From positions 20,423,134 through 20,487,133 of the forward strand of contig NC_044917.1 of NCBI RefSeq assembly GCF_003576645.1: a stretch of DNA of 64,000 nt, read 5' to 3'. The notes beneath the pieces were generated by a model that worked only from the letters and a program-made list of their open reading frames with translations, did not search any database and had not been told where the DNA came from. The position numbers and the translations under genes were made by a program. This DNA comes from Ipomoea triloba (taxonomy: Eukaryota > Streptophyta > Magnoliopsida > Solanales > Convolvulaceae). Shown here piece by piece: positions 11,515-24,340 of the stretch (positions within the stretch are counted from its first letter, which is position 1; every line of letters starts with the position of its first letter).

Positions 11515-12846
11515 TGATAAGCCTCCGAGATACCCTTAAATCAAGTGCATATTAGGGTGTTTTGTCACGTTTATAGCATCCTTACATGATAAATTATGCT
11601 CATAAATGCTTTAAATTCACTAACCAACACACGAAAGCTACTTTTAGCCTAAAGGAGGTGAAACAGGAGTCTTGGGAGCCAATAGGAGCAAAAGTTGAGC
11701 TTAAAGAACAAACCAGGCAAGATCGGAGCCCCGGAGGACTCAAGTGGATGGCCACACGCGTGTGAGCATGCGTGGAAATAATCCAGTAGCCTCCCACGCA
11801 CACTCACACGCGTGTGAGCTGGTGTGGAGACTGCATTGCGCAGAAATGTTGCTCGGGTTGCATTTCGGAGACTATTTAAACCCCTTTGATAGATTTTCAG
11901 AGGGTTCCCAGAAATTTAGTTTCCCTTTCCCTAGTTTTTCCTTTGGAGAACTTTCTCCATTTTCTTAGATTTTCATTTCTTAGTTTAGATAAATCTCCAT
12001 TGTAGCAAGACAACAAGCTTGGATTGAAGGATTACTTCACTTTAGGTGATCTCTATTTCATTTCTATTATATTTTGTTATCTTGTTCTTGGATTAAATTA
12101 GCTTTTGTCTTGAATTTCATATCATGAGTGGCTAGTTTAATCTAGGGATTTGGATTGTGTGATTGCATGTTGCTAGTGTGATGATCTTATCTCTATTTTG
12201 GATTTAAATGCTTAGATTGTTGGATTATCTATTTTTGTCTATTGATTGTTGTTTTGATGAGATCTTGTTTGGATTTGGCCAATCTAGATGAGAGATTGAG
12301 CTCTTGACTCTTTCATGTCTTTGATTAGAGTTAGGATTTGAAGCTTTGACACAATCATAGTTCCTATGGACTTCTTAAGAATAGTAGGATAGTGTGTAGC
12401 TTAAGTGTTTGATAAAATTCCTCTTAGAGCTTTGGATGCTTGAAGGCACTCCTAAGTCAAAGAAGCCTTAGTACACAAAGGTGGAAAAGGACTAAGACAA
12501 CACACTCTTGAATAGCCAACATCCTTGTATTGTTTATCCACTACCTTAGTCACACTACAATGCAACATACATGAACACTATCCAATCCCTACCCGTTTTA
12601 CATATTTGCAAACTCTTTTACTTTATTACTTTCTTGCACTCAAACCAAACCTTATGAACTCCTTTCACTCACGATCCACCATTCACCACACTCGAATCCC
12701 TTGCATGACTCAATCAAGTAAACACCCGAACACTTGACACACCTCCACGTCCCTCCTTCGAGATCGACACTCGGGGAGTCACTAACTTTCCGTTTTAACA
12801 CAAATATCTTTTGACACCTCAACCCTAAGCAAAACTAGCAATGTCA
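11515..12846 (+). repeat. 5' LTR of the Athila-like element (1332 bp)
   Basis: TG...CA termini. It contains a GC-rich palindromic module with CACACGCGTGTG at 11754-11815, followed by a 'ctatttaaacccc' segment at about 11872 that could serve as the promoter region. Compared with the 3' LTR it retains an extra segment of roughly 470-480 bp (about 11942-12420). Confidence 0.9.
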
Positions 12847-12849
12847 AAA

Positions 12850-12867
12850 TGGCGCCGTTGCCGGGGA
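12850..12867 (+). promoter_or_regulatory. Primer-binding site, tRNA-Asp type
   Basis: TGGCGCCGTTGCCGGGGA lies 3 bp after the LTR. It is complementary to the 3' end of plant tRNA-Asp (CCCCGGCAACGGCGCCA), the primer typical of Athila-clade elements. Confidence 0.9.
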
Positions 12868-13048
12868 GGGCAATAGGTTGTCATATGTTTTTGTTTACTT
12901 TGATTGTATGAATGCTAGATTTGAGCATTGTTAATCCATACCACTTTCTTTTGTTTTATTTCTATTTTATTTGTTTTTGCTACTTACCCAATTGACTACT
13001 TCTAGTCAATTGTGGAATCTCTGTTTCATTGATAATCTTACTAGGTGA

Positions 13049-15540
13049 ATGCACACGCGAGCAAAAGGAAATCAAGGCTTACTACCCTACATTCCTGAAA
13101 TCAATAGAGCAACTAGAAAGAAAAATACCCAAAGGTCACAAATGGCTTCATCAAGTGCAACAAGAAATCCACAAGGAAGAGGAACAACTGTACCAAATCC
13201 ACCCCAGTTCCAATTATTCCACAAGCACCAATTAATCATGAAGAACCAATTCTTGAAGAACCACAAGCTAACAGAGCAAACAACCAAGAAAATATTCGTG
13301 AAGAAGAATACTATGGAATTCCTCAGGAACCGCAAAGATCAATTGCAGATTACATGACCCCTGATTTTAACATGCATAATTCGATCTATGTACCGCCGAT
13401 GGAAAACGTCAACTTTCACGTGCATCCAACTATTCTCACACTGGTTCAGAACAGTCAATACTCGGGATTACCATCTGAAGATCCTAATGCACACATAACA
13501 AGGTTCATACGAGCATGTCGGATGTACAGGCAAGAAGGCGTTAGTGAGGAGATAGTTCGACTTAAATTATTCCCACTTTCAGTTATAGGAGATGCAGCAT
13601 GATGGTTGGAAAGCCAAGACGATAATTATTTCAGATCGTGGCAGGAGTTGCATCGTGAATTCATGAACGAGTTCTGTCCGATTACAAAAACTATAAGCAT
13701 CCAACTAAAAGCCTAAGCTGATAGTTGGATTGCACGTTTATGTTTATATTATATTTATGCTCACACGCCCCCTCACGTGTGCGGGCCAATTGACTTTGAT
13801 GGGCTCCAAGTAACACGTGGACCATAGTCTTTTTTTCCGGGTGGCGCGGAAATTCGAACCCATGACCTTTTGCATGGCTCTGATACCAAATTAAAGCATG
13901 TGCTCCATCTCAACTAAAAGCCTAAGCTGATAGTTGGACTGCACATCTTATATTTATGCTCACACGCCCCCTCAACATGTGCGGTGGATTGCCGAGCGCA
14001 ACACGTGGAAGTCTCTTTTTTTGTGGGTGACGCGGAGATTCGAACCCATGATCTTTTGTATGGCTCTGATACCAAATTGAATCATGTGCTCCATCCAACT
14101 AAAAGTCTAAGCTGATAGTTGGACTGCACATTTATGTTTATATTATATTTATGTTCACAGGAATTCAAGCAAGGAAGGCTTGAAAGTTTGGGAGAGGCTT
14201 GGCGACGATTCAAGGTTCTTAAAAGACAATGCCTGCAAGATTTGATGCACCCATGGGACATGATTAGCTCATTCTACAAAGGGCTTACAGACGAAGGAAA
14301 GATGTTGCTTGACTCATCCTCTAGCGGTGCCTTTGTCTCCCTAGCTTTGCCAGAAGCTGAAGAATTGATTGAGAGAATAACTAAGAATACCTCTTGTTGG
14401 TATGACCGACGAGGAGATCACAGGGGCATATATGAAACTAATAATCGTGTGGCGAGCGAAGCAAAAATAAAGGCAATGAATCACGAAATCAAAAAGCTAC
14501 AGGCCATGGTAGAAAAAATGGAAGGAAAACCCAAGCCTTGTATGGCTTTGGCTCTTTACTGTAACATCTGTGGAGGACCTCATGATACCGATATTTGCAC
14601 TTCTCCGTCTGCATCTGAGCAAGTTGAGGCGGTAGATTACCAAAGGAACTCCAACTACAATACTTATGGACAGAATCAAAGATCGAACAACAATTGGAAG
14701 CAGGGTGAGGGTTAAAACAATAGCAACAATGATGGATATCAAGCGCGAGCACAATACAACTATGGAAACAAGCCTGCATATGGACAAAATGATAAGAACA
14801 GATTGATGTACAATCAAAATCAAGGCAATACCGGCCAGATGACCCAATTCAGGCCACAATACAACTCTCAACTTGACTTTACTCAACAGAGAAGGGATGA
14901 CATCTGTAAAGTAGATGAAAGACTTACAAGGACGATCATGGAACTAAAAAATGATCGGGCAAATCTAAAACAAGAGATTACTCAAGAGATTCGACAAGAG
15001 ATTTCTAGTCTTAGACAAGAGTCCAAGGCTACACTAAAGACAATTGAGAATCAAATCTCACAAATGTTTAAGATGATGTCTGAGAGACACTACAGACAAC
15101 TCCCGAGTAACACGGAGAATAATCCAAAGGAGAGAGTCAATGCTATTGATGCCAAGGAAGAAGAGCATGGAAAATGTGACCCGATGGATATTGTATGCGA
15201 AATATGCCAATGTAGGAAGGAAGGAAAAAGAGATGAGACTACCTCTTGTAGTCCCGATCTTGAATTAAAAAATGCGAGCGGTTCGTGCACAATTTCAATG
15301 AAGGAAAGCAAGAAGAAAACCACTTCAGAAGTACGCCCGAAAGAAAAGGAGCTATCACAAGACAAAACCAAAACTTCAAAGGAAAAGGAAGCGGCAAGAG
15401 AAGGTACAATTAATGCTTTTATCCGAAAATTTTTCAATAACAAAGAATGCCGCGAGTTATTTGAGGTTGACAATTGTGATAATATTACTTGCTTAAGCCA
15501 AGAGTCTTCGGCTTGTTTGACTGAGGGTTACCCAGAAAGA
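13049..15540 (+). pseudogene. Athila-type gag, broken and split by a TRIM
   Basis: The nucleocapsid precursor is spread over several pieces. The N-terminal region (13049-13357) is followed by a frameshift near 13354. The capsid-like part (13354-13690; 'GLPSEDPNAHITRFIRACRMY') has a TGA at 13600-13602. After the TRIM insertion the frame resumes at about 14160 ('LESLGEAWRRFKVLKRQC') and includes a CX2CX3HX4C zinc knuckle (CNICGGPHDTDIC). A TAA at 14713-14715 lies in an Asn/Gln/Tyr-rich linker, and the same frame runs on to about 15564 through a coiled-coil-like Lys/Gln/Glu-rich segment. A frameshift separates it from protease. Family assignment rests on the zinc knuckle, the primer-binding site and the layout. 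Confidence 0.85.
13692..14159 (-). mobile_element. TRIM element with tandem LTR-internal-LTR-internal-LTR structure
   Basis: Three short LTR copies lie at about 13692-13765, 13892-13964 and 14078-14159 (73-82 bp, sharing 'AAGCTGATAGTTGGA' and ending CTCACA/TTCACA). They are separated by two internal segments of about 113-126 bp. On the minus strand each internal segment starts with TTTGGTATCAGAGCC, a primer-binding site for initiator Met-tRNA, and ends with a purine-rich TGAGGGGGCG next to the LTR. There is no coding capacity, as expected for a terminal-repeat retrotransposon in miniature. It interrupts gag. The first LTR has a small deletion near its start, and I could not confirm a target duplication. 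Confidence 0.75.
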
Positions 15541-15557
15541 AGGGCGACCCCGGAGCT

Positions 15558-16058
15558 TTGTTGATTCCTTGTTCTACACAGAACATGGATCCTCAAAATG
15601 CTCTTACCGATCTTGGAGCTTCTATTAATGTCATGTCTTCAAATTTTTTTGAAAAATTGAACTTACCAAGTTTGAAACCGACGAGGCTGACTCTACGTTT
15701 AGCTGACGGGACCACACGGTACCCGGAAGGCTTGGCGGAAGACGTTCTAGTAAGAATAGGAAAATTTCTTGTGCCTGTCGATTTTGTTGTTTGCAAGATG
15801 GGTGATAATGAGCCCCATGGATCCTTAATTCTTGGAAGACCATTTTTGGCTACGTGTCATGCACGCATAGACGTAAGTTCAGGTGAGATAACCCTGAGAT
15901 TTGATGGACAAGTCTCAAAAGAAGGAATTAATGAAGAAGTAAGGGCGATGGTCAAAACGAAAACTAAATCCAAACAGAAGTGGAAGAATGACAAGCTTAC
16001 ATGGAAAAATACGTGGGTACCAAAATGTTTTCTACCCACTACCAAGGAGTACGGTTGA
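15558..16058 (+). pseudogene. Retropepsin (aspartic protease) of the Athila-like element
   Basis: The frame contains the active-site motif LTDLGASINVMSS (catalytic Asp in DLGAS), followed by a typical retropepsin body ('LADGTTRYPEGLAEDVLVRI', then 'GSLILGRPFLATCHARID'). In intact elements this protease processes Gag-Pol. It directly follows gag but in a different frame. About 20-60 bp after its stop is 'GCGCTGCTTGAGAGGCAACCCAAGG', a linker of the kind that follows truncated pol in non-autonomous Athila relatives. The expected RT and integrase are absent downstream. The domain itself has no internal stop, but it has no intact start context. Confidence 0.85.
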
Positions 16059-16403
16059 ATCTTAAACAAGGTATCATGCGTCTAGCCAATGACGTAAACT
16101 GTGGCGCTGCTTGAGAGGCAACCCAAGGTTTCAATAAATTGTTTTTAAGTTCTTTTTATGTTTTTGTTCTAATGTTTTGTTACAATCCAATGGTACCATG
16201 TTTTTAAGGACTAACTTGTAGGATTCGAGACTAAAAATTCCTTTGGAAAGGCCTAATTCGGGCATAGGTATGAAGGGAAAGACCAAAACCGAAAGAAAAT
16301 AGTGCACCAAGCTGACACGCAAGATCACACGTGTGCAGCCGTGCGTGGGAGCAAAGCAGTAAGCCCCCACGCACGCTCACACGCATGCAGCCGTGTGTGG
16401 GAG
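16059..16403 (+). other. Internal Athila-like sequence with a CACACGCGTG-like palindromic module
   Basis: This is non-coding. At 16309-16398 it repeats, in diverged form, the GC-rich ACACGTGTGCAGCCGTGCG / CACGCACGCTCACACGCATG pairing seen in the 5' LTR at 11750-11820. It resumes beyond the inserted solo LTR at 19341. Confidence 0.55.
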
Positions 16404-19340
16404 TGATAAGCACTATTTTTATATTTAATTTAGATTAAATTTTTAGTTTTATTTATTTAATATTATATTTATCTTAAACTTTAATTTATATTTTATATTA
16501 ATCTTGAATAATTAAGCTTAGTTGTTGAATTGGGCTGACACTACTTTTCATTTTAATTGTTTTATAATTTCAGAAGCCCAATTCCATTTAACATTAAATT
16601 GCCATTTTAATTTGGAGCATTGTGCGTAGACGGCGACTTTCAAGAGTTCTTCTACGAACGAATTCCGTGAATTGCTACAAAGACGTGGACTTCTGCTGCG
16701 ATGCTGCGTATGGACGTGCGACAGATACGGACTACGTGCGGCAAGCGTTTTCGGGTAGATTTCGACCGCAAGTCACTCCTTCGAATGAACGGCTGAATCT
16801 AAACCTAAATTAGTATAAATAGGACAATATTTTTCAGTAGGAATGAATCAGTTTTTACGAATCAATTTATATTTATTTTGTAAACATTTTTACGATGTCC
16901 TGCTGAGTTCTTATTTTTCCAATTCGAGGATTATTGAAGTTTGATTCTACAAGACCAGTAAGCTTTATTTAGCCTAAATTATTCTTTGCACTTTATTATC
17001 TATATATCTTCTGTTATATTCATATATATGAATTATTGTTTGATTAATTGTTGCAATAGGGCCCATTGTTCAATTGTTAAGTCATTAAATTGCTAGTTAG
17101 AACCTTGAATCCGTAATTGTTTAAGTGTTCTTTTAATGCTGTTAGTAAATTAAATCCTAAGAGCTTGTTTAGGGTTGTTTATTAGCTAGGGAAGTAATTA
17201 AAGAGCTTGTTTTAATTACCGACGAAGTAAGGAAAGACAGGTTGTTAGAGCTTGTTAATAACCATAACCAATCTAGTAATGTAATACCCCGTATTTTCCT
17301 AACATTATTATTTTAATAAATATTTTCAAAAATGGATTATTATTATTATTTTATATAAATCTAACTATTTTGTTATGGCATTGGGTCAACTTATTTTTTT
17401 TATTTTACTACTTAAATCCCTAAGCCCAAATGTGATTATTTCGTAATGTTCTGAACCTAACTTTAGTCCAATTTTTTTTGGCCCATTTATAATTCTCTAA
17501 TTTTTCTACCGTAACTATATCTGTTTTAACCCATAACAGTCTAACCAAAGATATTTTCCCTTACCCACCACAAAAATGTGACAAGTGTCACTTTCTATAC
17601 CACATGTTTTCATCCTTATCTTATAAGAGATAATATATAAGCTTGATCTCCCATATGTCTTTCTCTTCAAGATTTGTCTTCCTTTCCCTTTTGCCTATAA
17701 ATAGATGGGTTGTGTGGGGAGGAAAAATCAGGAGAAGTGAGGAGAGAAATCAGTATAGTGTGGGAGAAGAAGTGATGAAGTGAAAGTGTTGGTTATTAAG
17801 TAAGTTTTCTTGTTTTTTCATAGCAAAATATTTCCATTCTGAATGTTTTGGGCAGTTTCTTTTGAGAAGATTTTGGTCTACAAGGGGAAGATTTCATGTT
17901 CACTAAAATTATTATTTACCCCATATACATGAATATTCGTATATGACTATGATATGCTATGAAAATTATGTGTTTTGCAAACTTATGTGCATTATAATGT
18001 CCATGTGATCACAAGTACATTTGCATATTGTGTATGATGATTCTTGAAATATCAAGAATTGATTTTTTACGGGTCAAACCCGTGTGTTGAGTAAATACTT
18101 GGCTTGGAAAATTTTGATGTGATATATATATATATATATCCGTACTATGAAATTATTTTATGAATTTATATGTGGAGAAAAATATATTATTTGAGAAATA
18201 ATGGAGAAAATCGATTTATGAAGAAATGATATATTTTTGGAAATTGTATGTACATATTTGGTCTTGGAGGATAATGATATTTGGTGCCGGTGTGAGCCGG
18301 AAATCTCACAACTTACCTATTGGAATTATATTCATTATGAAAAATTAATTGATTGATATTGGTGTGGGTTGAATCCCCCAATTTGGTTTATGAATTATGA
18401 AATTTGAGTATTGGTGTGGGTTGAATCCCCCAATTTGATTTTGGTTTGGCTTATGATGCCTAGTGGTGGTTATGTAGAGAGCTTAAAGACTCTCCACTAT
18501 GTATTTAATCCTCCTTGACAAATATGTTATTTTTGGAAGAAAATTATATCTCCACATTATTTTGGAAAAGTATATTATTATGAAAGATTATGAAATAAAT
18601 TATATATATACGATTTTGGAAAAGAAGATGAGATTTTGAAAATATAAAATCCAAGTCTATATTTTACGCGGTTAAATGGAACTTACTTAGCTTATGCTAA
18701 TTTTGGGATATACACCCCCTTTGTTTTTGTGTTTAATGATTTTTGCAGGTGAACATGAATAGGATGGAAGTTGAGGATGACTTTAGTCTATCTTAGAATA
18801 GACATCCTGGAAGTTTTAGCATTTTGAGAATACCCCGTTGTATTAATTATTTCCATATGTATTGAGTTGGATTATTTGAGAATTTTTGATGTTGTAAGTT
18901 TAGCCTTAACGTTTGGGTATAGGAGAGATACCTAAGCGTGGCGGTAACACCCATTTTCTTTGGTTAGATGTATAAGCTTCCGCAATATATTATTAGTGAT
19001 TTTGTAATAAATTTAAGATGTGAAAATTGGGGTGTTACAAGTAAAGAGTACAGTTAGTTTGGCTTGCATATCAATATCTGTCTTGTTAGAATTGAACTGA
19101 TATTATTCCTTGGGTTGGATACCATTTGCCATTGACATTTATTTGATAATTATTTGCTATTTGATATTATTTTCCATTTTCCATTTTATGTTGCTATTTA
19201 AGTTTCAATTCTCATTTCATTATTTATTAAATCTATTGCTAAAGATAAGTCTAACCAGTCTCTGTGGATACGATCTTACTCATCGCTAGTGCAATTAATA
19301 AGAGTAAGTATTTATTATTTGTTGGTTTCGACACCCATCA
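16404..19340 (+). mobile_element. Solo LTR A (Ty3-gypsy type), interrupted by solo LTR B
   Basis: It starts TGATAAGCACTATTTT and ends TTTCGACACCCATCA. It is flanked by the duplication GGGAG (16399-16403 and 19341-19345). Removing the nested insertion leaves about 1172 bp. The 3' part ('GTGGATACGATCTTACTCAT') resembles the ends of gypsy LTRs. No internal retroelement domain lies between the termini, so it is a solo LTR formed by recombination between two LTRs. Confidence 0.85.
17280..19039 (+). mobile_element. Solo LTR B, chromovirus-like (TGTAATACCCC...GGTGTTACA), 1760 bp
   Basis: Termini TGTAATACCCCG and TTGGGGTGTTACA, with the perfect 5-bp duplication AGTAA (17275-17279 and 19040-19044). 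It carries a tandem phrase 'GGTGTGGGTTGAATCCCCCA' (18362-18434, two copies plus a diverged third upstream). Its 3' 100 bp match, in reverse, the start of solo LTR D at 21407. It is the youngest layer at this point because it sits inside LTR A. Confidence 0.9.
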
Positions 19341-19545
19341 GGGAGCGAGGCAGAGAGCTCCCACACACGCACACACGCGTGTCGCCGGCGTGAAAGGACC
19401 CCCACGGAATAAAATCCGCCATTCGGCCTTCCCACACCATTTTGCTCTTCCAACCCTATTTTTCTTCTCTTCTCCACGCAAGGTACACTCCACACTCAAG
19501 GTTTGAACATAGTGTCTTATTTTTACCTTCAAGAAGGGTTAAAAC

Positions 19546-21345
19546 TGTTAGGAACATCATGTAATAGGTTTTGATGATACCAACTGTTAAGTAGAAATCC
19601 CCGAGTCTCGATGCATAGGCAAAAACGCTGTAAGTTCGACAAGTAAACCAAGAGCGAAAATACAACCGGGTAACTTTGAGCTCAACTCGGAAAATATTTA
19701 AGCTTGAGGGAAATTTGTTTGAACATCTTAGAAGTCTCGTGTGTTGTAATCATATAGACAGATCAGAAGAAGGCATGGGACAACACTGGAGGAATAAGGG
19801 TCTGCGAGACATCAACTAAGTCTCGAGACACAAGCAGAGTTCGAGAGGTAGGACCTCTCGATACAGTTATCCAGTTCGAGACATAAACAGAGTTCGAGAG
19901 ATAGACCTCTCGATATTTGAGTTCGAGACATTAAGCAATCAAGATATCAACCTTGGTCTCGATACACTAACAATTCTCCAACAAAGCTGAAGAACGGTCA
20001 TACTTAAAGTCTGGAGAAGAAGAATATCATGGAGATGGAATAATGAAGAGGTGCCGAACGTGAAGATTTCAAAATGGGCGGAAATGGATGACACGTCAGA
20101 TTTCCACCACAAACGGTCAAAAGGTGCACCAATGCTGAAGTGGTCTGATTCCCTACAAACAAGGAATAATGGGAATATAAAAAGAGTAACTTTTACCAAA
20201 AGACGAAAGTGGAGCATGGACTCAAGAAAAGTGAACTATGGAACATTCACTACAAGACAAAGAGGTTCAAGTTACAAGATCACCACTCCATGAAATATGC
20301 TGAAAATATGCAAGACCCATGATCAGCATGGGAGACAAATTTCAAACGGAATAATTTTCCCTCCAACGGAATTATTCCTCTACTCTCATATATAAGGACG
20401 TAAAGACACAGAAAAAAAAAAAGGGAAGTGAAGTGAAGGGGTTCGAAATTCTTAAGAAGTGTCAGTCTAAAACGTTCAAGTGCAAGTGCTCAACTTGGAA
20501 TATCATCCTGATATTCAAAATAGCGAGAAAACACATCTTAGTGTTTCAAGAGAGTTACAAAGCTTAAACTGTTATACATCCAGAAGGTGACCGAAGCTGC
20601 TCTACATTGAAGTTGATTCAACGATAGCTTGTGGTCAGATTGGAGCCTGTTACATTCAACTGTGACAACCAAAAACACCTTGCTTTGGATTAAGCAAGAG
20701 AGGTGGAGTAACCTGGCAGCTGTCCGAGTGAAAGAAACCTGAGGCTTGACGCGGGCTTGGTGATCAAAGGTCAAGTGCTCGAGAGGTGGAGTAGCTGGAA
20801 GCGGGGAGAAAGACCTTGGAGAGGCGGAGTAACCTGGTAGCTGTCTTGTGAAGATCCTGAGGCTTGACGCGGGCTTGGTGATCAAAGGTCAAGTGCTCGA
20901 GAGGTGGAGTAACAAGAAGCGGGGCGAAAAACCTGAGGCTTGAGGCGGGCTTCGTGATCAAAGCTCAAGCGCTCGATATTGTACTAAATAAGGGAAGTTT
21001 TTAGTGCAATCCTTCCAGGGAGTTTCTGGAAGAAGAGTGGACGTAGGCGGATTGGCCGAACCACTTAAAAATCTCTCTTGCATTTACTTACTGTTTTTAT
21101 CTCTCGCTAACCTCTCGATTGCACTGCATATAAACGCACTTCTCGAACTAACTCAAACTCGTGCTAACTAAAAGGGGATAACATTTCCGCTGCGCATAAA
21201 ACTTTGTCTTCACCTCGTGAGGGATCGAACCTAAACATCCTAAGTTCAATACACACGAGAGGTTGAAAAGATTTGCAAAATCTTATACAAGTCTATTCAC
21301 CCCCCCCCCCCTCTAGACTTGTACCCCATCCCCTTGGGACCAACA
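19546..21345 (+). mobile_element. Solo LTR C, SIRE/Maximus-like copia, 1800 bp
   Basis: Termini TGTTAGGAACATC and TTGGGACCAACA, with the perfect 5-bp duplication AAAAC (19541-19545 and 21346-21350). SIRE-like features are 'TTTTGATGATACCAA' near the start, a 'GGCCGAACCACTT' segment near 21056, and a final CTATTCACCCCCCC run followed by CTAGACTTGT. Two imperfect copies of a segment with 'CTGAGGCTTGACGCGGGCTT' occur at 20739-20960. Confidence 0.88.
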
Positions 21346-23406
21346 AAAACATCACCATAAAGGTAATTTCCTATCTTTTAACCTCTTACTTTTGAATATC
21401 CATGAGTGTAACACCCCAATTTTCACATCTTGGATTTATTACAAAATCCTAATAATACAATACGTTGCGGAAGCGCCTATCCAGCAGAAAACTGGGTGTT
21501 ACCGCCACGCTTAGGTATCTCTTCTATACCCAAACGCACAGGCTAAACTTACAACATCAAAATACATCCAAAGTCCAACTTAATACAAGTGGACATAATT
21601 CTTCCAGGGTGTCTATTCTAGGATCTCAACCTCAACCTCCATCCTATTCAGAGCTCATCGGCTACCTGAGCCCATGCTAGACTGCATCTGATAATAGACA
21701 CAATGAAGTGTAGTTAGCGCGACGGCTAAGTAAGAAAATCCATTGTCACTCAAGCGTAGACAAAGGTTTTGAAATATAATATTAATACAAAAGCTTATAG
21801 AGTTTTTACCCATACTTTGGAAGTTTACCTAAAATCAAACAATCCAAAGATAGCATGACAGCATATATTTAAAGGAATTACATATAACTTTCCTTCATAT
21901 CAAAAATAGTGACATAACTGTCATTCCAAATTATATTCACGTATATTTTAGGCAAGTTCATAAACTTTCCATTTTCAAGAATTTCACCCATTATCAATTA
22001 GAACCGCAGCTCTAAATCTTTTAAACATCTGAACCGCAGCTCAGTATATCATTCATCTTTTCAATTAGAACCGCAGCTCTAATTATTTTAATCATCTGAA
22101 CCGCAGCTCAGTATATCAATAATTTCCATAATTAATTACTTAGTTTCCCCCTGGATAAGCACGAGACATTCTCAATTAGAACCGCAGCTCTAATTCCCTG
22201 AACCGCAGCTCAGTATAATAATCATTTCTCAATTCCCCTTCTCAAACCTTGGGCCATGGCATGCTCCAGCCTTCCCGTAGGTCTCCTTATCCCAACCTCG
22301 GGCCATGGCACTCCAGCCCTCCCGAAGGTCCAACCTTATTCCAACCTCGGGTNCCCCCCCCCCCTCTAGACTTGTACCCCATCCCCTTGGGACCAACAAA
22401 AACATCACCATAAAGGTAATTTCCTATCTTTTAACCTCTTACTTTTGAATATCCATGAGTGTAACACCCCAATTTTCACATCTTGGATTTATTACAAAAT
22501 CCTAATAATACAATACGTTGCGGAAGCGCCTATCCAGCAGAAAACTGGGTGTTACCGCCACGCTTAGGTATCTCTTCTATACCCAAACGCACAGGCTAAA
22601 CTTACAACATCAAAATACATCCAAAGTCCAACTTAATACAAGTGGACATAATTCTTCCAGGGTGTCTATTCTAGGATCTCAACCTCAACCTCCATCCTAT
22701 TCAGAGCTCATCGGCTACCTGAGCCCATGCTAGACTGCATCTGATAATAGACACAATGAAGTGTAGTTAGCGCGACGGCTAAGTAAGAAAATCCATTGTC
22801 ACTCAAGCGTAGACAAAGGTTTTGAAATATAATATTAATACAAAAGCTTATAGAGTTTTTACCCATACTTTGGAAGTTTACCTAAAATCAAACAATCCAA
22901 AGATAGCATGACAGCATATATTTAAAGGAATTACATATAACTTTCCTTCATATCAAAAATAGTGACATAACTGTCATTCCAAATTATATTCACGTATATT
23001 TTAGGCAAGTTCATAAACTTTCCATTTTCAAGAATTTCACCCATTATCAATTAGAACCGCAGCTCTAAATCTTTTAAACATCTGAACCGCAGCTCAGTAT
23101 ATCATTCATCTTTTCAATTAGAACCGCAGCTCTAATTATTTTAATCATCTGAACCGCAGCTCAGTATATCAATAATTTCCATAATTAATTACTTAGTTTC
23201 CCCCTGGATAAGCACGAGACATTCTCAATTAGAACCGCAGCTCTAATTCCCTGAACCGCAGCTCAGTATAATAATCATTTCTCAATTCCCCTTCTCAAAC
23301 CTTGGGCCATGGCATGCTCCAGCCTTCCCGTAGGTCTCCTTATCCCAACCTCGGGCCATGGCACTCCAGCCCTCCCGAAGGTCCAACCTTATTCCAACCT
23401 CGGGTN
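21301..23406. repeat. 1053-bp tandem duplication bounded by single Ns (probable assembly artefact)
   Basis: 21301-22352 is repeated as 22354-23405 with no difference that I noticed. Each copy is followed by one N (22353, 23406) after the same CCTCGGGT. The duplicated block spans the end of solo LTR C, the intervening spacer and the first half of solo LTR D, so its edges ignore element boundaries. Confidence 0.9.
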
Positions 23407-24340
23407 ATATACATGCATGCATACGTTAAATTTATGCATACCAAAAATATTTTTAAGCCCAAAACACAAATTTTTGCATAGAAATTAACTAAGAAGTTTA
23501 AAGCTTAACATATACTTTTCATATCAAATCTTAGCTCCATAATACATATACCTATACAATTGCCTATTTTCAAGTGACTATACCGACTGAAGGGATTTCT
23601 TACCTTGCTTGAAGCTTTTTAACCTTAAGAAGTGTTGGGTTCCTTATCTCCAAAATCCACCGAAAATCCCTAAATAAATTTCACCGTAATAACAATAAAA
23701 TCCAAGATTTCTTAGTTTATGATTAAGTCTTAAAGAGAGTTCTAACCAAATATTCATAAAACTTACCTAGTGTTGAGGACTTGAAGGTTTAGCTATGGAG
23801 TTCTTAGCAAAGCAACAATGGTGNNNNNNNNNNNNNNNNNNNNNNNNNNNNNNNNNNNNNNNNNNNNNNNNNNNNNNNNNNNNNNNNNNNNNNNNNNNNN
23901 NNNNNNNNNNNNNNNNNNNNNNNNNNNNNNNNNNNNNNNNNNNNNNNNNNNNNNNNNNNNNNNNNNNNNNNNNNNNNNNNNNNNNNNNNNNNNNNNNNNN
24001 NNNNNNNNNNNNNNNNNNNNNNNNNNNNNNNNNNNNNAAATGTAGGTACGAGGTCCGTAACAAATTTCACTCTTACAGTTCGTCTAATCTTCACTGAACT
24101 GAGTAGGAAGTTCACGCTTAATCGTATCATGCTTAATAATCCATTCTCTAGGAAAATTCGAATTGTATATACATCCTTACAAATTTTTCGGTTCGTGACC
24201 GGTACGTAGATCGCAGCTTACTAATAACTAGTCTCACTTATAAAAATCCTTCTGAAGTACCGAGAACTCATCTCATAAATATCATAGCTTAAAAAAATAT
24301 TTTCGAACTTTAACTTTGTCTGAAAAACCGAGGGGTTACA
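21407..24340 (-). mobile_element. Solo LTR D, same family as B, minus strand, with assembly damage
   Basis: On + it begins TGTAACACCCCAATTTTCAC and ends AACCGAGGGGTTACA. It is flanked by the perfect 5-bp duplication ATGAG (21402-21406 and 24341-24345). It contains repeats of AGAACCGCAGCTCTAAT alternating with CTGAACCGCAGCTCAGTAT. Ignoring the N-joined duplication, the real length is about 1.88 kb including the 214-bp gap. The small ORFs inside are not genes. Confidence 0.85.
23824..24037. other. Assembly gap (214 Ns)
   Basis: An unsequenced run inside solo LTR D. Any reading frame across it is meaningless. Confidence 1.

Noticed and set aside
23767..24130. Open frames on both strands crossing the N run
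   Set aside because: They consist mostly of unknown residues over a 214-bp gap. There is no evidence of coding.
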